From: Bacteroidota bacterium
GTDB lineage: Bacteria > Bacteroidota > Bacteroidia > Flavobacteriales > Crocinitomicaceae
Assembly: GCA_029558435.1 (NCBI GenBank)
Contig: JAKQEZ010000361.1
Span: 1-6,690, forward strand
Reading direction: 5' to 3'
Length of the DNA: 6,690 bases
Shown here: one piece after another, positions 5,085 to 6,690 of the stretch
Layout of the letters: the number at the start of each line of letters is the position of its first letter
Position numbering within the stretch: position 1 is the stretch's first letter
Translations under genes and position numbers: made by a program
The notes under the pieces: generated by a model
Databases searched by the model: none
The model's input: the letters and a program-made list of their open reading frames with translations, nothing else
Told to the model about the DNA's origin: nothing

Positions 5085-6690
5085 AATTTTGTTACACATA
5101 CAGCAATAGCTTTTTCTTTTCAATTGAGAACAATGAAGGACAAAGAATTCCAATATCGAATTGGGATGACCTAAAAAATGACTTTCTTGCTCAACTTTCA
5201 ATTCTATATGAGTTACACGACAATGGACTTGCTGATTTCAAAAATAATACTTGCGAGGTTGAAACGGTAGAAATCCTAAAACTAAGCGATATAAGCAAAC
5301 AGATACTTGGATTGCCTGACGAGTATCCTTATGAAATTTACATACAGTCTGACGGACAGTTAAACCAAAACAATTTTAAGTTTAAATATGGATTTTATGA
5401 CTTCGCACCGAATGGAACAAGATTTCAGGCACAAAGAATCGGAGCTATTATAAGTATTAACGGCACAGATTATCTGCTATCTGAAAATCAATATCAGATT
5501 TGTGAGGCGTTAGACAGCTTTAATAACCTGACAGAAGCAGAAAGAACATTTCAAAATAACCTCAGACGTTTTGCTGATATTAAAACAATTTCAAAATCAG
5601 CAGCCTTAATTTTAGACAGCTACTTAAATAGTCAGGAAGTATTTTGCCCTGATAAAATCAAGATTGATGTTCAATTCAGCAATGGCAAACTTGAAGTTAT
5701 TCCTAATGTAGAAATTGAAAATGAAATTGGCTTTGTAAACACATTCGATAAATTTCCTAAAATCCTTGAAATCTACCCTGTCTCGGATGGAATTGGTAGC
5801 ACTACGAGAATTGTAGTATCAGCTCAACAAAAAGAAGAACTCCAAAGAATAAAAGGAATAAGGAAAATTGAAAACCCCGAAACGATTCAGCAAATTATTG
5901 AAAACCCTGAACTATTCTTTGATGAGGAACAAACTGATTTTACAATATTTTACAGTGAAAGAGTAAAGGAGATTGGCTTATATAAACCTAAATTCTATTC
6001 TTTCGTTTGTCCATACAAATCAGAATGGATTCCCGGAATTGCAATAAAAGATAAAGTTCACGGTGAAAAAAGAATTTACATAAAAACACCAGAAAAACTA
6101 AGTGTATTCATAGAGGAAAAAGAAAATGCCGTTAAAAGTAACAAAACAACCGTAACGTGGGAAGATGTTGAGATTCCAATTATTGAGGCTGAAAACCTTA
6201 TTAAAACCGCAAAGAGACAATTTGAAAATCCGAAGGAACCAATAACACGAACAGATAGAAAACCTGAAAATGAAGTTTTAATCATCAAAGAAAATGCGGA
6301 ATTAACCGAGTTTATTCAAAACGTTAACTCACCTGAAAATATCAATCATAGTTTCTCGGCAATTGATAACTTATTTTCAGGCATTGATCTTAAAACACAT
6401 CAAGTTGAAGGTATTTCATGGCTACAAACTCTACACAAAGAAAATTTGAGTGGCTGCTTGCTTGCTGACGATATGGGATTAGGAAAAACTTTGCAACTTC
6501 TTTATTTCATTGAGTGGCATAGTAAAGTTTATCATGATAACAAACCATACCTGATTGTTGCTCCAATAAGTTTGCTTGAAAATTGGGAAAATGAATATCA
6601 AAAGTTCTTTAAACCACAGAATCTTACTCTAACCAAACTTTATGGTTCAACAAACTTAACCAAAGCATTTGACCAAATTCAAAACCAAAG
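5081..6690 (+). CDS. ZorD, SNF2-type ATPase of type I Zorya, N-terminal part only
   Basis: An uninterrupted frame runs from the ATG at 5081 to the window edge, giving 536 residues with no stop, so the C-terminus is missing here. Residues 1 to about 425 form an accessory region without a motif I recognise; it is rich in Asn, Glu, Ile and Lys. The SNF2 helicase core then starts: LKTHQVEGISWL (437-448, motif Q region), LADDMGLGKTLQ (461-472, Walker A, with Lys469 and Thr470 binding ATP), and YLIVAPISLLENWENEYQKF (489-508, motif Ia). The DEAH box and the second RecA lobe should lie downstream. In Zorya, ZorD is the DNA-acting effector, recruited with ZorC to degrade or process invading phage DNA. 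The start overlaps the zorC stop (ATGA). A stand-alone Swi2/Snf2 remodeller is the alternative, but the zorBAC context makes ZorD far more likely. Confidence 0.92.
   Translation, partial: MKFCYTYSNSFFFSIENNEGQRIPISNWDDLKNDFLAQLSILYELHDNGLADFKNNTCEVETVEILKLSDISKQILGLPDEYPYEIYIQSDGQLNQNNFKFKYGFYDFAPNGTRFQAQRIGAIISINGTDYLLSENQYQICEALDSFNNLTEAERTFQNNLRRFADIKTISKSAALILDSYLNSQEVFCPDKIKIDVQFSNGKLEVIPNVEIENEIGFVNTFDKFPKILEIYPVSDGIGSTTRIVVSAQQKEELQRIKGIRKIENPETIQQIIENPELFFDEEQTDFTIFYSERVKEIGLYKPKFYSFVCPYKSEWIPGIAIKDKVHGEKRIYIKTPEKLSVFIEEKENAVKSNKTTVTWEDVEIPIIEAENLIKTAKRQFENPKEPITRTDRKPENEVLIIKENAELTEFIQNVNSPENINHSFSAIDNLFSGIDLKTHQVEGISWLQTLHKENLSGCLLADDMGLGKTLQLLYFIEWHSKVYHDNKPYLIVAPISLLENWENEYQKFFKPQNLTLTKLYGSTNLTKAFDQIQNQ

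Noticed and set aside
6076..6288. Minus-strand open frame inside zorD
   Set aside because: It is a hydrophobic shadow created by the lysine/glutamate-rich ZorD N-terminal region on the other strand.

Overview
The window looks like AT-rich accessory DNA from a member of the Bacteroidota. The clues are low GC, ATG starts mostly without a strong Shine-Dalgarno, and palindromic intergenic repeats ending in CAAACCGTTA. The phylum assignment is inference from general appearance. Every gene I can support is on the + strand.

Left part (1-1245). A first structured repeat (about 118-266) is followed by a two-gene unit and then a second copy of the same repeat type (1112-1245). The genes encode a 94-residue dimeric alpha/beta-barrel-like protein (333-617) and a four-helix DUF1772 (anthrone oxygenase-like) membrane protein (632-1108). 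The repeats share CAAACCGTTA at their right ends and diverge straight after it. The sequence that opens the unit (GTTAGCTGCC, 257-266) is the exact reverse complement of the one that opens the second repeat (GGCAGCTAAC, 1112-1121), 3 bases after the last stop codon. That is the geometry of an integron gene cassette with its attC site, although the core bases do not fully fit the attC consensus and no integrase is visible.

Middle (1246-1427). This 182-base spacer has no convincing gene. It holds an inverted repeat (1328-1363).

Right part (1428-6690, running off the end). A tightly packed operon encodes a type I Zorya anti-phage defence system: a MotB/OmpA-like stator protein (ZorB), a MotA-like proton-channel protein with a very long helical tail (ZorA), an EH-signature protein (ZorC), and an SNF2-type ATPase (ZorD, N-terminal 536 residues only). 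Junctions are ATGA overlaps (B/A, C/D) or a 1-base gap (A/C). ZorA and ZorB are expected to form a membrane ion-driven motor anchored to peptidoglycan that senses phage entry. ZorC and ZorD are the cytosolic effectors that bind and process the invading DNA. The unusual feature is the order B-A-C-D instead of the usual A-B-C-D.

The main open question is whether the Zorya operon is itself the next cassette in an integron-like array. The end of the second repeat gives an exact sequence to look for downstream of zorD.
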